Shown here: positions 16,532 through 24,459 of the stretch, in pieces
How positions within the stretch are numbered: the stretch's first letter is position 1
Layout of the letters: each line of letters starts with the position of its first letter
NCBI GenBank assembly: GCA_025358925.1
Contig: JANYHT010000017.1
Span: 116,432 to 180,431, forward strand
Direction: 5' to 3'
Length of the DNA: 64,000 bases
Origin: Gemmatimonadaceae bacterium
Lineage (GTDB): Bacteria; Gemmatimonadota; Gemmatimonadetes; Gemmatimonadales; Gemmatimonadaceae
Notes under the pieces: model-generated
What the model was told of the DNA's origin: nothing
What the model saw: the letters and a program-made list of their open reading frames with translations, nothing else
The model's database searches: none
Made by a program: the position numbers and the translations under genes

Positions 16532-17743
16532 ATGACGAGCATGACTGCACTAAACGCCACTGGAGAAAGTATTGCCCGAGAGGAGGCGTGGGGCGCGCAC
16601 AACTATCACCCCTTGGATTTAGTGATTGCGCATGCCGAGGGCGCGTGGGTGACGGACGTTGAGGGGCGGCGATATCTCGATTGCCTCAGTGCGTATTCGG
16701 CGGTGAACCAAGGTCATTGCCATCCGCGTATTCTGGCGACGCTGGTGGAGCAGGCGTCGCGTGTGACGCTGACGTCGCGCGCGTTTCGCAACGAGCAGTT
16801 GGGTGCGTTTTGCGAGGAGCTGGCAACGTTGTGCGGAATGGAGATGGTGCTCCCAATGAATACGGGTGCCGAGGCGGTGGAGACCGCGATTAAAGCGGCT
16901 CGACGTTGGGGCTATATGCGTAAGAATATTCCGCAGGACGCGGCAACGATCATTGCGTTCGACAACAATTTTCACGGTCGCACCACGACGATTGTCGGGT
17001 TCTCGAGTGAGCCTTCGTATCGTGCGCACTTTGGTCCGTTTGCGCCGGGATTTGTGTTGGTGCCCTTTGGTGATCTCGCGGCGGTGCGTGCGGCGATGAC
17101 TTCGAATACGTGCGCCGTGCTCATTGAACCGATCCAGTGTGAAGCGGGTGTACTCATTCCGCCTGATGGTTTCTTGACCGATTTAGCGGCGTTATGCCGC
17201 GAGCGAAATGTGTTGTTGATCGCTGATGAGATTCAGACGGGTCTGGGCCGGACGGGAAACATGTTCGCGTGCGATCATGAGGGAGTGCAGCCGGACATGT
17301 ATGTGTTGGGGAAGGCGCTGTCGGGTGGTTTTTATCCGGTATCAGCCGTGGTGTCGAGTCGCGATGTGCTGGGCGTGTTTGGTCCCGGTTCGCATGGCAG
17401 CACTTTTGGTGGCAATCCGTTGGGATGCGCGGTCGCCCGGACGGCATTACGGGTGTTGGACGACGAGCATCTGGTCGAACGATCCGCGGTACTAGGCGCG
17501 TGGTTGTTGGCGGAAGTGCGCACTATTCAACATCCGAGCATTGTGGCCGTGCGTGGACGCGGGCTGATGGTGGCGATTGAACTCAGCGAGCAAGCGCGTC
17601 CGTACTGTGAATTGCTTAAAGAGCGGGGCGTATTATGTAAGGAGACGCACGATTTTGTCATTCGACTATCGCCGCCGTTGGTGGTGCGCGAAGCGGATTT
17701 GGCATGGGCGGTGGAGCAGTTGCGGGGCGTATTCAACGACTAG
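16532..17743 (+). CDS. rocD: Ornithine aminotransferase
   Basis: A 403-residue class III PLP transaminase converting ornithine and 2-oxoglutarate to glutamate semialdehyde and glutamate. The start at ATG 16532 has GAGG 8 bases upstream; the upstream frame extension lies over rocF. SAYSAVNQGHCHPRI (about 53-67) and NTGAEAVETAIKAAR are OAT-like. The PLP lysine is K261 in MYVLGKALSGGFYP, and DEIQTGLGRTG is the cofactor loop. In IEPIQCEAGV the usual Gly before the conserved Glu is Cys. Full length for the family. It follows arginase in an operon and is followed by a convergent gene. Confidence 0.93.
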   Translation: MTSMTALNATGESIAREEAWGAHNYHPLDLVIAHAEGAWVTDVEGRRYLDCLSAYSAVNQGHCHPRILATLVEQASRVTLTSRAFRNEQLGAFCEELATLCGMEMVLPMNTGAEAVETAIKAARRWGYMRKNIPQDAATIIAFDNNFHGRTTTIVGFSSEPSYRAHFGPFAPGFVLVPFGDLAAVRAAMTSNTCAVLIEPIQCEAGVLIPPDGFLTDLAALCRERNVLLIADEIQTGLGRTGNMFACDHEGVQPDMYVLGKALSGGFYPVSAVVSSRDVLGVFGPGSHGSTFGGNPLGCAVARTALRVLDDEHLVERSAVLGAWLLAEVRTIQHPSIVAVRGRGLMVAIELSEQARPYCELLKERGVLCKETHDFVIRLSPPLVVREADLAWAVEQLRGVFND

Positions 17744-17758
17744 AAAATTCGTGATCGG

Positions 17759-18193
17759 CTATCCAATGCGCAGCGACGCGGTCGCCAATTGAATCTCCCG
17801 TAAGAAGCTGACGAGACCGGCGATGAGACCAATCATCGCCAGCACGAACAGCGCGGCGACAATTCTGGACACATTGGGCGTGAAGAATGCGCTGACAAAC
17901 AACACCGCGATCATCACGCAGACGAGTAACGCGGCCAGCGTGAAAAGGCTGATTGCCCAATTCACGAGGCGCGCGCGACGAGACAGCATTGTCAGATCGT
18001 CACTCAGCACCCTGCGATATTCACCCGTCGCCGAGACGTGATGCGCTTCGAGCATGCGCGCACGGTCGATAATACGGCCTAAACGGTTTGTGAGCACCAC
18101 TAACAGTGACGCAATGCCGGTCAGCAGGAAGACTGGGGCAATCGCGAGCTGAATGACGTGGGCAATGGCGGCAACGCGCGCGTCTGGCTGCAT
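17759..18193 (-). CDS. DUF2721 membrane protein
   Basis: A 144-residue protein with the DUF2721 pattern: AHVIQLAIAPVFLLTGIASLLVVLTNRLGRIIDRAR at the N-terminus, then two more hydrophobic helices (LVNWAISLFTLAALLVCVMIA and IVAALFVLAMIGLIAGLVSF). Four helices are likely. The family is membrane-bound without an assigned activity. It is convergent with rocD, 15 bases apart. The function is unknown. Confidence 0.8.
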   Translation of the reverse strand: MQPDARVAAIAHVIQLAIAPVFLLTGIASLLVVLTNRLGRIIDRARMLEAHHVSATGEYRRVLSDDLTMLSRRARLVNWAISLFTLAALLVCVMIAVLFVSAFFTPNVSRIVAALFVLAMIGLIAGLVSFLREIQLATASLRIG

Positions 18194-18303
18194 AAATGGA
18201 AGATGACACGCGTACCCCCGCCCGTCATCATTCTTTTGACTGCGCCCGCTGGATCGGCGCGCATTGCTGGTCTGTCCCTCTGTTGTCTTCTCAGGAGCAC
18301 CGC

Positions 18304-18684
18304 ATGAACACCACCGACGAAGCGCGACTTGCGAAGTTGGCCACGATTTGCCTTGCGCTCCCCGAAACGTCGATGGTGAGCAGTGGTTCGCACGCCAGCT
18401 TCATCGTGCGCAAGAAAACCTTTGTTTACTTTCTGAACGATCATCACGGCGACGGCATTGTGTCGATGTGTTGGCGCACCACACGCAGTGAAAACGCCTC
18501 GTGGGCGGCGCAAGACAGCAGCCGATTCTATCTCCCCGCGTACCTTGGCGCCCAAGGGTGGGCCGCGTTGCGGTTGGACGTGGGGTCGATTGACTGGCGC
18601 GAGGTGACGGGCTTTGTCGCTGACAGCTACCGACTCGTTGCGCCCAAACGATTGTCCGCCACATTGACGCCGCGCGATGTCTGA
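18304..18684 (+). CDS. MmcQ/YjbR family protein
   Basis: A 126-residue soluble protein of the MmcQ/YjbR family, with DEARLAKLATICLALPET at the start, the SHASFIVRKKTFVYFLND core, and a C-terminal WREVTGFVADSYRLVAPKR. Family members have a CyaY-like fold and are often called DNA-binding, though the role is not settled. The ATG at 18304 has AGGAG upstream, and the frame extension before it lacks support. It is on its own between a divergent DUF2721 gene and the SusC operon. Confidence 0.85.
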   Translation: MNTTDEARLAKLATICLALPETSMVSSGSHASFIVRKKTFVYFLNDHHGDGIVSMCWRTTRSENASWAAQDSSRFYLPAYLGAQGWAALRLDVGSIDWREVTGFVADSYRLVAPKRLSATLTPRDV

Positions 18685-18795
18685 CATGTTAGCGCGTAAA
18701 GCGCTGGCATCGTGCACCCGCCAATGCTACTCTATCGTCCTTACCAGCAGGTCCCGTCGCAGCGACGGGTGACACGTAGACCCGGAGCAAGTCGA

Positions 18796-21700
18796 ATGAT
18801 CACCACTGACGTACACCGCGCCGCGATTGCCATCAGCTCGGCACTCGCGTTCACGTTTTCCCTACCGCTGACTTCACTGGTCGCGCAGACCGCGACCGGC
18901 ACCGTGCGCGGCAAAGTTACCGATGCGGCCAACGGACGCGGATTAAGCGAAGTACAAATTCTCGTCAACGGTACGCGTGTCGGCACGATCAGCGGAGCGA
19001 ACGGGGAGTACACACTCGTGTCCGTCCCACTCGGATCGCGTGCGCTCGTCGTGCGACGCATCGGCTATCAGCCCGTCGCGCCGTCGGTCACGGTGATAGA
19101 TGGTAGTGTCGTGACGCTGGATATCGCCATGCGTGTGAGCGCTGTGAATTTGAGCGAAGTGGTGATCACTGGTTCCGGTGCACCAACGGAAAAACGTAAG
19201 ATTGGCACGAGTATGGCGTCCGTCGACTCGACGCTGATCAGTCGCGCGCAAGCCGTGACGCTTGACCAGGCATTGCAAGGCAAAGTGGCCGGTGCGCAAA
19301 TCTCGCAGAACTCGGGTGGGCCCGGCGGCGGTGGTGTGTCGGTGCGACTCCGTGGCACGAACTCGTTTATCTCCGGTTCTGATCCGCTCTACATCATCGA
19401 CGGCGTGATCATGGATAACGGATCGGCGCAGCTCACCGACCTGGGTGGACGCTCCAATCCGCAAAATCGGTTGGCCGATCTGAATCCTGCCGACGTTGAG
19501 CGCATCGAGATTATTCGTGGTGCGGCCGCTGCGGCACTGTACGGCTCACGCGCGAACAATGGCGTCGTGCAGATCTTTACGAAGCGCGGCACGATTGGGA
19601 AACCACGATTCACTTTTACCTCGCGCTACGCGTCTAACGAATTGCGAGCGCAGCAGCCGTTCAACTTATATCCGTACGACGTGAACGGGTTGCCGACGGC
19701 GCGCTTCAACTACCAGAATGACATCTTCAAACGCGCGCCAACAACAGAACAGAATCTGGCGATTGAAGGTGGTACAGAAGGCACGCGCTATTACCTGAGT
19801 GCCAACGCGTCAAGTGAAGACGGTATTTTGCGGTCGACCTCTTCGCATCGCCAAGGGGCACGCGTCAATTTGCAACAGCAGTTGCATCCGCGGCTCATCG
19901 CGAACGTCACGGCCAACTACGTCAGCACGAGCAATCAGTTCCAGGCGTTTGGTGAACAGAACGATTATGGAATTATGGGCTCCCTGTTTTTCGCGCCGAC
20001 TAACGTCGACTTTCGACCGGTCAACGGCATTTATCCGCTCCCGCCTGCCCTCGGCACGAATCCATTACTGGCGATTGATCGCATCAAGAATCCGCAATCG
20101 ATTGATCGGTTTATCGGCTCAACGAAGCTGACATGGACGCCCATCACGGCGTTAGTGATGGACTACACGGTGGGTATCGACAACACGGGTTTTGAGCAAC
20201 GTCAATTCATTCCGCGCAACGCGGTGTTAGGAACGGCGCCGAACTCCACTGGGCGGTCGCAATCGGTGTTTCAAGCCACGCGCGTGGTCAATCAAGACGC
20301 CATTGCGACGTATAGCTGGAAAGCGCCATTCGATCTCGAAATGCGTACGACTGGCGGATTTAACTACACGTCCCAGAAAGTGCGCATCACCAACGCGGTC
20401 GCGAATGGTCTGGCGCCCGTCGGTGAACTGGTCAGTGCTGGCTCTACGTATTCGGCCGGTCAGTCAGAAGTAGAGTTGCGGACGCTCGGCTTTTATGGGC
20501 AGCAGGAAGTGTCGATTCAGGATCGACTTTTCTTGACGGGTGCGGTGCGTTATGACGCGTCGTCAACATTTGCGCCGTCAGAACGCTGGCAGGCCTTTCC
20601 GAAGTTCTCAGCGTCGTACGTGGTGCTGAACAATCGGTCTGGTGCCATCAATAATCTGCGGTTGCGCAGCGCGCTCGGTTGGGCGGGAAGTCAACCCGGC
20701 ATCGTGAACGCATACTCGCAGTTTGTCACGTTTACCCAGTTGCCGTTTGCGGGCCGACCCGGCTTCGTCAACGATGTGACATACGGCAATCCCACATTGC
20801 GCAACGAACGGGCGCGTGAATGGGAAGTCGGTACCGAAGCGGGCTTGTTGAGCGGCAAGGTGTCGGTTGACGCGACGTACTACAATCGACTCGTGTCCGA
20901 CCTGCTGTTCTTCCGTCCGCTCGCCACCAGCACCGGATTTTCTCGACAGTTCTTCCCGATTGGCACCATGTCCAACAAAGGCTTCGAATTGTTGGTGAAG
21001 ACGACAAACGTGGACAAGGCCAATTTCAAATGGGCGTCCACCGTGACGTATACTCGCAACAAAAACTTGGTCGAGTCGTTGGCCATTCAGGACTTTCAAT
21101 CGGCGGGCGGCTATCCCAATCGTATCCGCGCTGGCGAGCCCGCTGGTGTGTTTTACGGTTCGTACGCGGCACGGAATTGCGTGACCGGTGCGTTGTTGCT
21201 CGATTCGCTCGGTCGCTATCGTCGCAGCAATCAAGCGGCGGACTTGGGAGCAACGTTGGATATTCGTCGGGCCATTAGCCAAGGGACGTGCAACGATTCG
21301 CTGAACAAGGTGATCGGTGATCCAAATCCGTCGTGGCTTGGTTCTTTGTTAAACGAGTTCACGCTTGGTAAGAAGTTGCGCGTGCGCGTGCTGTTGGATG
21401 GTGTGTTTGGGAACGACATCATGAATTTGTCAACGCGTGCGCAGAACGCTGGTGTCGCGAGCAATTCGAAGGAATACGAACGCGAGTTGCTGCCGTATGG
21501 CGACGCACGAAAGCTGCCGCCTTCCTTCAATGCTCGCACCCAAGGCATTTTTCAGTATTGGGTGGAAGACGGTTCGTTTGTAAAGCTGCGCGAATTGTCG
21601 GCGAGTTACACGGTAGACTGGCCGTCGATGCGCCGAGTGTTCAAGGAGGGCATCGATCTGACCGTGTCCGGGCGTAATCTCGCCGTTTGGACCAGATACC

Positions 21701-21846
21701 GCGGCTACGATCCAGAGATCAATCTCTTCGGCACCAACGCGGGCGGCGTTGGATCGGTCCAAACAACAGCGGCTGATCGCGGTTTCGACTTTGGCGGCTA
21801 TCCCATTCCTCGCGTGTGGTCCGTTAGTGCGCGCTTCTCTTACTGA
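18796..21846 (+). CDS. SusC/RagA-type TonB-dependent outer-membrane transporter
   Basis: A 1016-residue outer-membrane transporter. From ATG 18796 (GGAG 8 bases upstream) it has a signal peptide ending SLVAQ, then a carboxypeptidase-regulatory-like domain (about 35-115, GTVRGKVTDAANGRGLSEV), a plug domain with GKVAGAQISQNSGGPGGG and the SusC/RagA signature GTNSFISGSDPLYIIDGV (near 180-200), then a beta barrel ending SVSARFSY with a terminal aromatic residue. It imports a large nutrient, probably glycan or peptide, with the SusD partner encoded 19 bases downstream. There are no carbohydrate-active enzymes beside it to name the substrate. Confidence 0.93.
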   Translation: MITTDVHRAAIAISSALAFTFSLPLTSLVAQTATGTVRGKVTDAANGRGLSEVQILVNGTRVGTISGANGEYTLVSVPLGSRALVVRRIGYQPVAPSVTVIDGSVVTLDIAMRVSAVNLSEVVITGSGAPTEKRKIGTSMASVDSTLISRAQAVTLDQALQGKVAGAQISQNSGGPGGGGVSVRLRGTNSFISGSDPLYIIDGVIMDNGSAQLTDLGGRSNPQNRLADLNPADVERIEIIRGAAAAALYGSRANNGVVQIFTKRGTIGKPRFTFTSRYASNELRAQQPFNLYPYDVNGLPTARFNYQNDIFKRAPTTEQNLAIEGGTEGTRYYLSANASSEDGILRSTSSHRQGARVNLQQQLHPRLIANVTANYVSTSNQFQAFGEQNDYGIMGSLFFAPTNVDFRPVNGIYPLPPALGTNPLLAIDRIKNPQSIDRFIGSTKLTWTPITALVMDYTVGIDNTGFEQRQFIPRNAVLGTAPNSTGRSQSVFQATRVVNQDAIATYSWKAPFDLEMRTTGGFNYTSQKVRITNAVANGLAPVGELVSAGSTYSAGQSEVELRTLGFYGQQEVSIQDRLFLTGAVRYDASSTFAPSERWQAFPKFSASYVVLNNRSGAINNLRLRSALGWAGSQPGIVNAYSQFVTFTQLPFAGRPGFVNDVTYGNPTLRNERAREWEVGTEAGLLSGKVSVDATYYNRLVSDLLFFRPLATSTGFSRQFFPIGTMSNKGFELLVKTTNVDKANFKWASTVTYTRNKNLVESLAIQDFQSAGGYPNRIRAGEPAGVFYGSYAARNCVTGALLLDSLGRYRRSNQAADLGATLDIRRAISQGTCNDSLNKVIGDPNPSWLGSLLNEFTLGKKLRVRVLLDGVFGNDIMNLSTRAQNAGVASNSKEYERELLPYGDARKLPPSFNARTQGIFQYWVEDGSFVKLRELSASYTVDWPSMRRVFKEGIDLTVSGRNLAVWTRYRGYDPEINLFGTNAGGVGSVQTTAADRGFDFGGYPIPRVWSVSARFSY

Positions 21847-21865
21847 CCCGCGGAGACCATCAACG

Positions 21866-23230
21866 ATGCGAGCAATCAGATATTTCGCGGTGGCGCTCGC
21901 CGCCACTGCGATCGGAGCATGCAATCTCGATCTGCAGAATCCGAATTCACCAACCGAAGTGCAAGTCACCACCAGTGCGGATGGCATCATCGCGTTGGCA
22001 ACCGGATTGCAGTCACGGTTTGCTACATCGTACGGAAACTTCGCGTATACGTCTGGGTTGGTGACCGACGAATTCGCGTCGGTAACGGCGGCCCTGATTT
22101 CTATCAGCGACGCGGAGCAGGGTTCGGTGGCACCGGGGACGGGTATCGCCGATGCCGTGTTCAACTCTGAATACCGCACCATACGCACCGCCGACGATCT
22201 TCTAGCCGGATCCGATGCGCTGTCGTCGTCGCTTGACGCGGGCACGCGTAGTGGACTGCGGGCGCTTGCCTTTGCGATTAAGGCCGAGTCGCTTGGTGAG
22301 GCCATGCAGTCGTATCAGAAAATTCCGATCAACACCTTTGGTATCACGTCGCCACTGTATGTGGCGCGCAGTGAAGCGTTGCCGGTAATTCGTGCGCTCT
22401 TGGATTCAGCCGCGACAACCATCGCAACCACGCCAACCAGTGCGTTTTTCAACGCGAATATTTTGACACCGGGTGTCAGCCTTCCAAACATGATTCAAAT
22501 CTTTCGTGCCCGGTACGCACGATTGGCGGGTGATCAAGCTACGGCATTGTCGGCCGCGAACCTCGTGGCGCGTACCGGACCAACCGCTCTCTCGCAGCTC
22601 ACCTTCCCGGCGCCGAGTGTCAATCCGTTTGCCAACGTGACGGGTGGAACAAACGGGGTATCGCCACGTCGTCAGTGGCGGTTATCGATGTTGCCGTCGG
22701 ATCAGCGATTTACTTATTTCGTTGCACCGTCGACAACGGCGGTGGGTCGCGTCGGTGCATTGCTCGACTTGTGGAGCCGCAACGCCAATGCACAAGCGCC
22801 ATTTGCGGTGTATTTCCCTGACGAAGCGCTGCTGATCAAAGCCGAAGCACTGGTGGCGCAAGGGCAGCTTCCAGCGGCGCAGGCCGCGCTCGATTCCGTA
22901 CGCACGGATTGCATTGGTGGCCGTGGCATTGACGATCCGAAAGCGTGTCTCGCGCCACTGGCCTCGCAGTTAAGTGCGGCCGACTTACTGACCGAGATTT
23001 ATGTGCAGCGGAAGTACGAACTTTTTGGTACCGGCTTGCGATGGGAGGATGTCCGTCGTCGCAATGCGATTCGTGGGCCGGTGGCCGCACCGCTTTCGCC
23101 AGTGGATGGACAACGCTGTTGGCTGCCGTACGCGTTTGGGGATCGCAACGCGAATTCCAACGCTACGTTTGCCCTTCTGCCCGATCCATCGGAGCCGTCT
23201 ACGTTTCCGTCTGGCTGTATCGTTCAATGA
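21866..23230 (+). CDS. SusD/RagB-type nutrient-binding lipoprotein
   Basis: A 454-residue surface lipoprotein that forms a lid on the SusC channel. The start ATG 21866 is preceded by CGGAG, and the signal has a clear lipobox, AIGACN (Cys19). The N-terminal NLDLQNPNSPTEVQ, the tetratricopeptide-like helices and the C-terminal YVQRKYELFGTGLRWEDVRR box are typical of SusD. The ligand cannot be told. It lies between susC and a DUF4397 gene in one transcription unit. Confidence 0.93.
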   Translation: MRAIRYFAVALAATAIGACNLDLQNPNSPTEVQVTTSADGIIALATGLQSRFATSYGNFAYTSGLVTDEFASVTAALISISDAEQGSVAPGTGIADAVFNSEYRTIRTADDLLAGSDALSSSLDAGTRSGLRALAFAIKAESLGEAMQSYQKIPINTFGITSPLYVARSEALPVIRALLDSAATTIATTPTSAFFNANILTPGVSLPNMIQIFRARYARLAGDQATALSAANLVARTGPTALSQLTFPAPSVNPFANVTGGTNGVSPRRQWRLSMLPSDQRFTYFVAPSTTAVGRVGALLDLWSRNANAQAPFAVYFPDEALLIKAEALVAQGQLPAAQAALDSVRTDCIGGRGIDDPKACLAPLASQLSAADLLTEIYVQRKYELFGTGLRWEDVRRRNAIRGPVAAPLSPVDGQRCWLPYAFGDRNANSNATFALLPDPSEPSTFPSGCIVQ

Positions 23231-23241
23231 GACCAACATCC

Positions 23242-24042
23242 ATGACCAAGCAAGCGGACAACACCATGGCAACGCGCGTGCGACGCAGTACGAAGTTTGC
23301 CCTGATATTTGCAGCGGCGGCGTTCGCCGTCGCATGCGGCACGAAAGACGCGGCGAGTCCGCTGCAGCCATCGGGTGCAGTTGGCCGAGTGCGTTTTGTG
23401 AATGTGATAACGGACACAACGCGCGGACGCGTGAACGCCATTCTCGAGGCGGTGCCGTTTGGCGTGAACCTCACGTACTCACAGAGTGCACCTGCCACAT
23501 TGCCGTCGCCGGCAACCGCGCTGTATTCGCCGGTCCTTGCGGGTGCTCGGACGTTTGTGCTGAAGCGCACGGTCGATACCAATACCACCGTAGCGACCAT
23601 TCCGTTCACGGTGACGGAAGGACAGGATCGCACGGTGTATGCGGTTGGTGGTGCCAATGCGAGTTCCGTGACGTCGTACATCACGACGGATGACAACTCG
23701 GTGGCATCGTCAACGCAGACGCGCGTCCGTGTGGTGCATCTGAGTCCGACGGCCGGTGCGCTCGACGTGTTTGTGACAGCAGTCGGCGCTGATCTGTCGA
23801 CGGCCACACCAACGCTGTCGAATGTGTCGTATCAGACTGCGTCTACGGCGTTGCTGGTGAATGCGGGCACTTATCAGGTGCGGGCGGTGCCTGCGGGAAC
23901 GGCTGCCGCGAGTCGTGCCGGTGCAGTATCAATTAATGTGGCAAGCTTCTCGCTTGTGGGCGGTACCGGGCGTACGATTGTGGCGGCCGACAACACCACG
24001 GGTGGGGCGCCGTTGCGAGCCTTTGTGCTGAGCGACAGATAG
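23242..24042 (+). CDS. DUF4397 lipoprotein
   Basis: A 266-residue secreted protein with a lipobox near VACG (Cys32). The DUF4397 repeats are visible: GRVRFVNVITDTTRGRVNAI and VRVVHLSPTAGALDVFVTAVG, each followed by a Ser/Thr-rich strand region. It is the third gene of the SusC-SusD unit, 11 bases after the SusD stop. Such proteins often accompany SusCD in this type of genome and may contribute to ligand capture at the cell surface. Its TAG stop falls inside the first unit of a G-rich repeat (ATAGGGATAGG), so the last residues may have been changed by that insertion. Confidence 0.8.
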   Translation: MTKQADNTMATRVRRSTKFALIFAAAAFAVACGTKDAASPLQPSGAVGRVRFVNVITDTTRGRVNAILEAVPFGVNLTYSQSAPATLPSPATALYSPVLAGARTFVLKRTVDTNTTVATIPFTVTEGQDRTVYAVGGANASSVTSYITTDDNSVASSTQTRVRVVHLSPTAGALDVFVTAVGADLSTATPTLSNVSYQTASTALLVNAGTYQVRAVPAGTAAASRAGAVSINVASFSLVGGTGRTIVAADNTTGGAPLRAFVLSDR

Positions 24043-24155
24043 GGATAGGGGATAGGGATTAGGGGATAGGGATTAGGGAAGGAACGGGACGACTGCGAAG
24101 GCAGTTGTCCCGTTTGCATTCCATCCCTAGTCCCTAACCCCTATTCCCTCGTCCC
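24039..24155. repeat. G-rich/C-rich inverted repeat element, copy 2
   Basis: The left arm (24039-24080) is made of GATAGGGATTAGGGGATAGG-type units; the right arm (24119-24155) is the opposite strand type, CCATCCCTAGTCCCTAACC. Between them is a hairpin. The whole element could form a long stem or, on the G-rich strand, a quadruplex. It starts inside the stop codon of the DUF4397 gene and lies 70 bases before the lmo0937-type gene. Structure and sequence match copy 1 (1715-1834), with a better central hairpin. Confidence 0.9.
24084..24113. terminator. Hairpin in the repeat element
   Basis: A 13-bp stem, ACGGGACGACTGC / GCAGTTGTCCCGT, with one G-U pair and a GAAG loop, followed by TTT. It lies 42 bases after the DUF4397 stop and would end the SusC operon. 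It is embedded in the G-rich/C-rich element and may instead be part of that element. Confidence 0.65.
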
Positions 24156-24226
24156 CATGCCACGGTATGAATCTTGAACGGTAAATAGTACTATCATCAA
24201 CGTTCAACTACATCAGGGGATCACAC

Positions 24227-24376
24227 ATGCTCATGACGCTTGCAATCATACTCGTCGTTCTCTGGCTGTTGGGAATGGTCACTGCTTACACGATGGGCGG
24301 TCTCATCCATGTGCTGCTCGTGGTCGCGATTATTGTCGTGCTCGTGCGAGTCATCCAGGGCCGAAAAGTTCTTTGA
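24227..24376 (+). CDS. lmo0937-family 49-residue membrane protein
   Basis: A short gene with AGGGG 8 bases before the ATG. The 49-residue product has two hydrophobic helices, LAIILVVLWLLGMVTAYTMG and LIHVLLVVAIIVVLVRVIQG, and ends KVL. This matches the pattern of lmo0937-type proteins (one or two hydrophobic helices separated by a GG and ending with basic residues), known from many bacteria; the function is not known. It lies between the repeat element and the glucan synthase gene and is too short to have been well described in most annotations. Confidence 0.75.
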   Translation: MLMTLAIILVVLWLLGMVTAYTMGGLIHVLLVVAIIVVLVRVIQGRKVL

Positions 24377-24459
24377 GCGCAAGGAGTCGCGGTGACGCTT
24401 GCAGCCTCGGAGCGGCGGGCGATTCTGAATGATGCACCGCACGGCTGCTGCGCTCGCCT

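Noticed and set aside
20608..21282. 224-codon minus-strand frame
   Set aside because: Antisense shadow inside the SusC gene; no family match.
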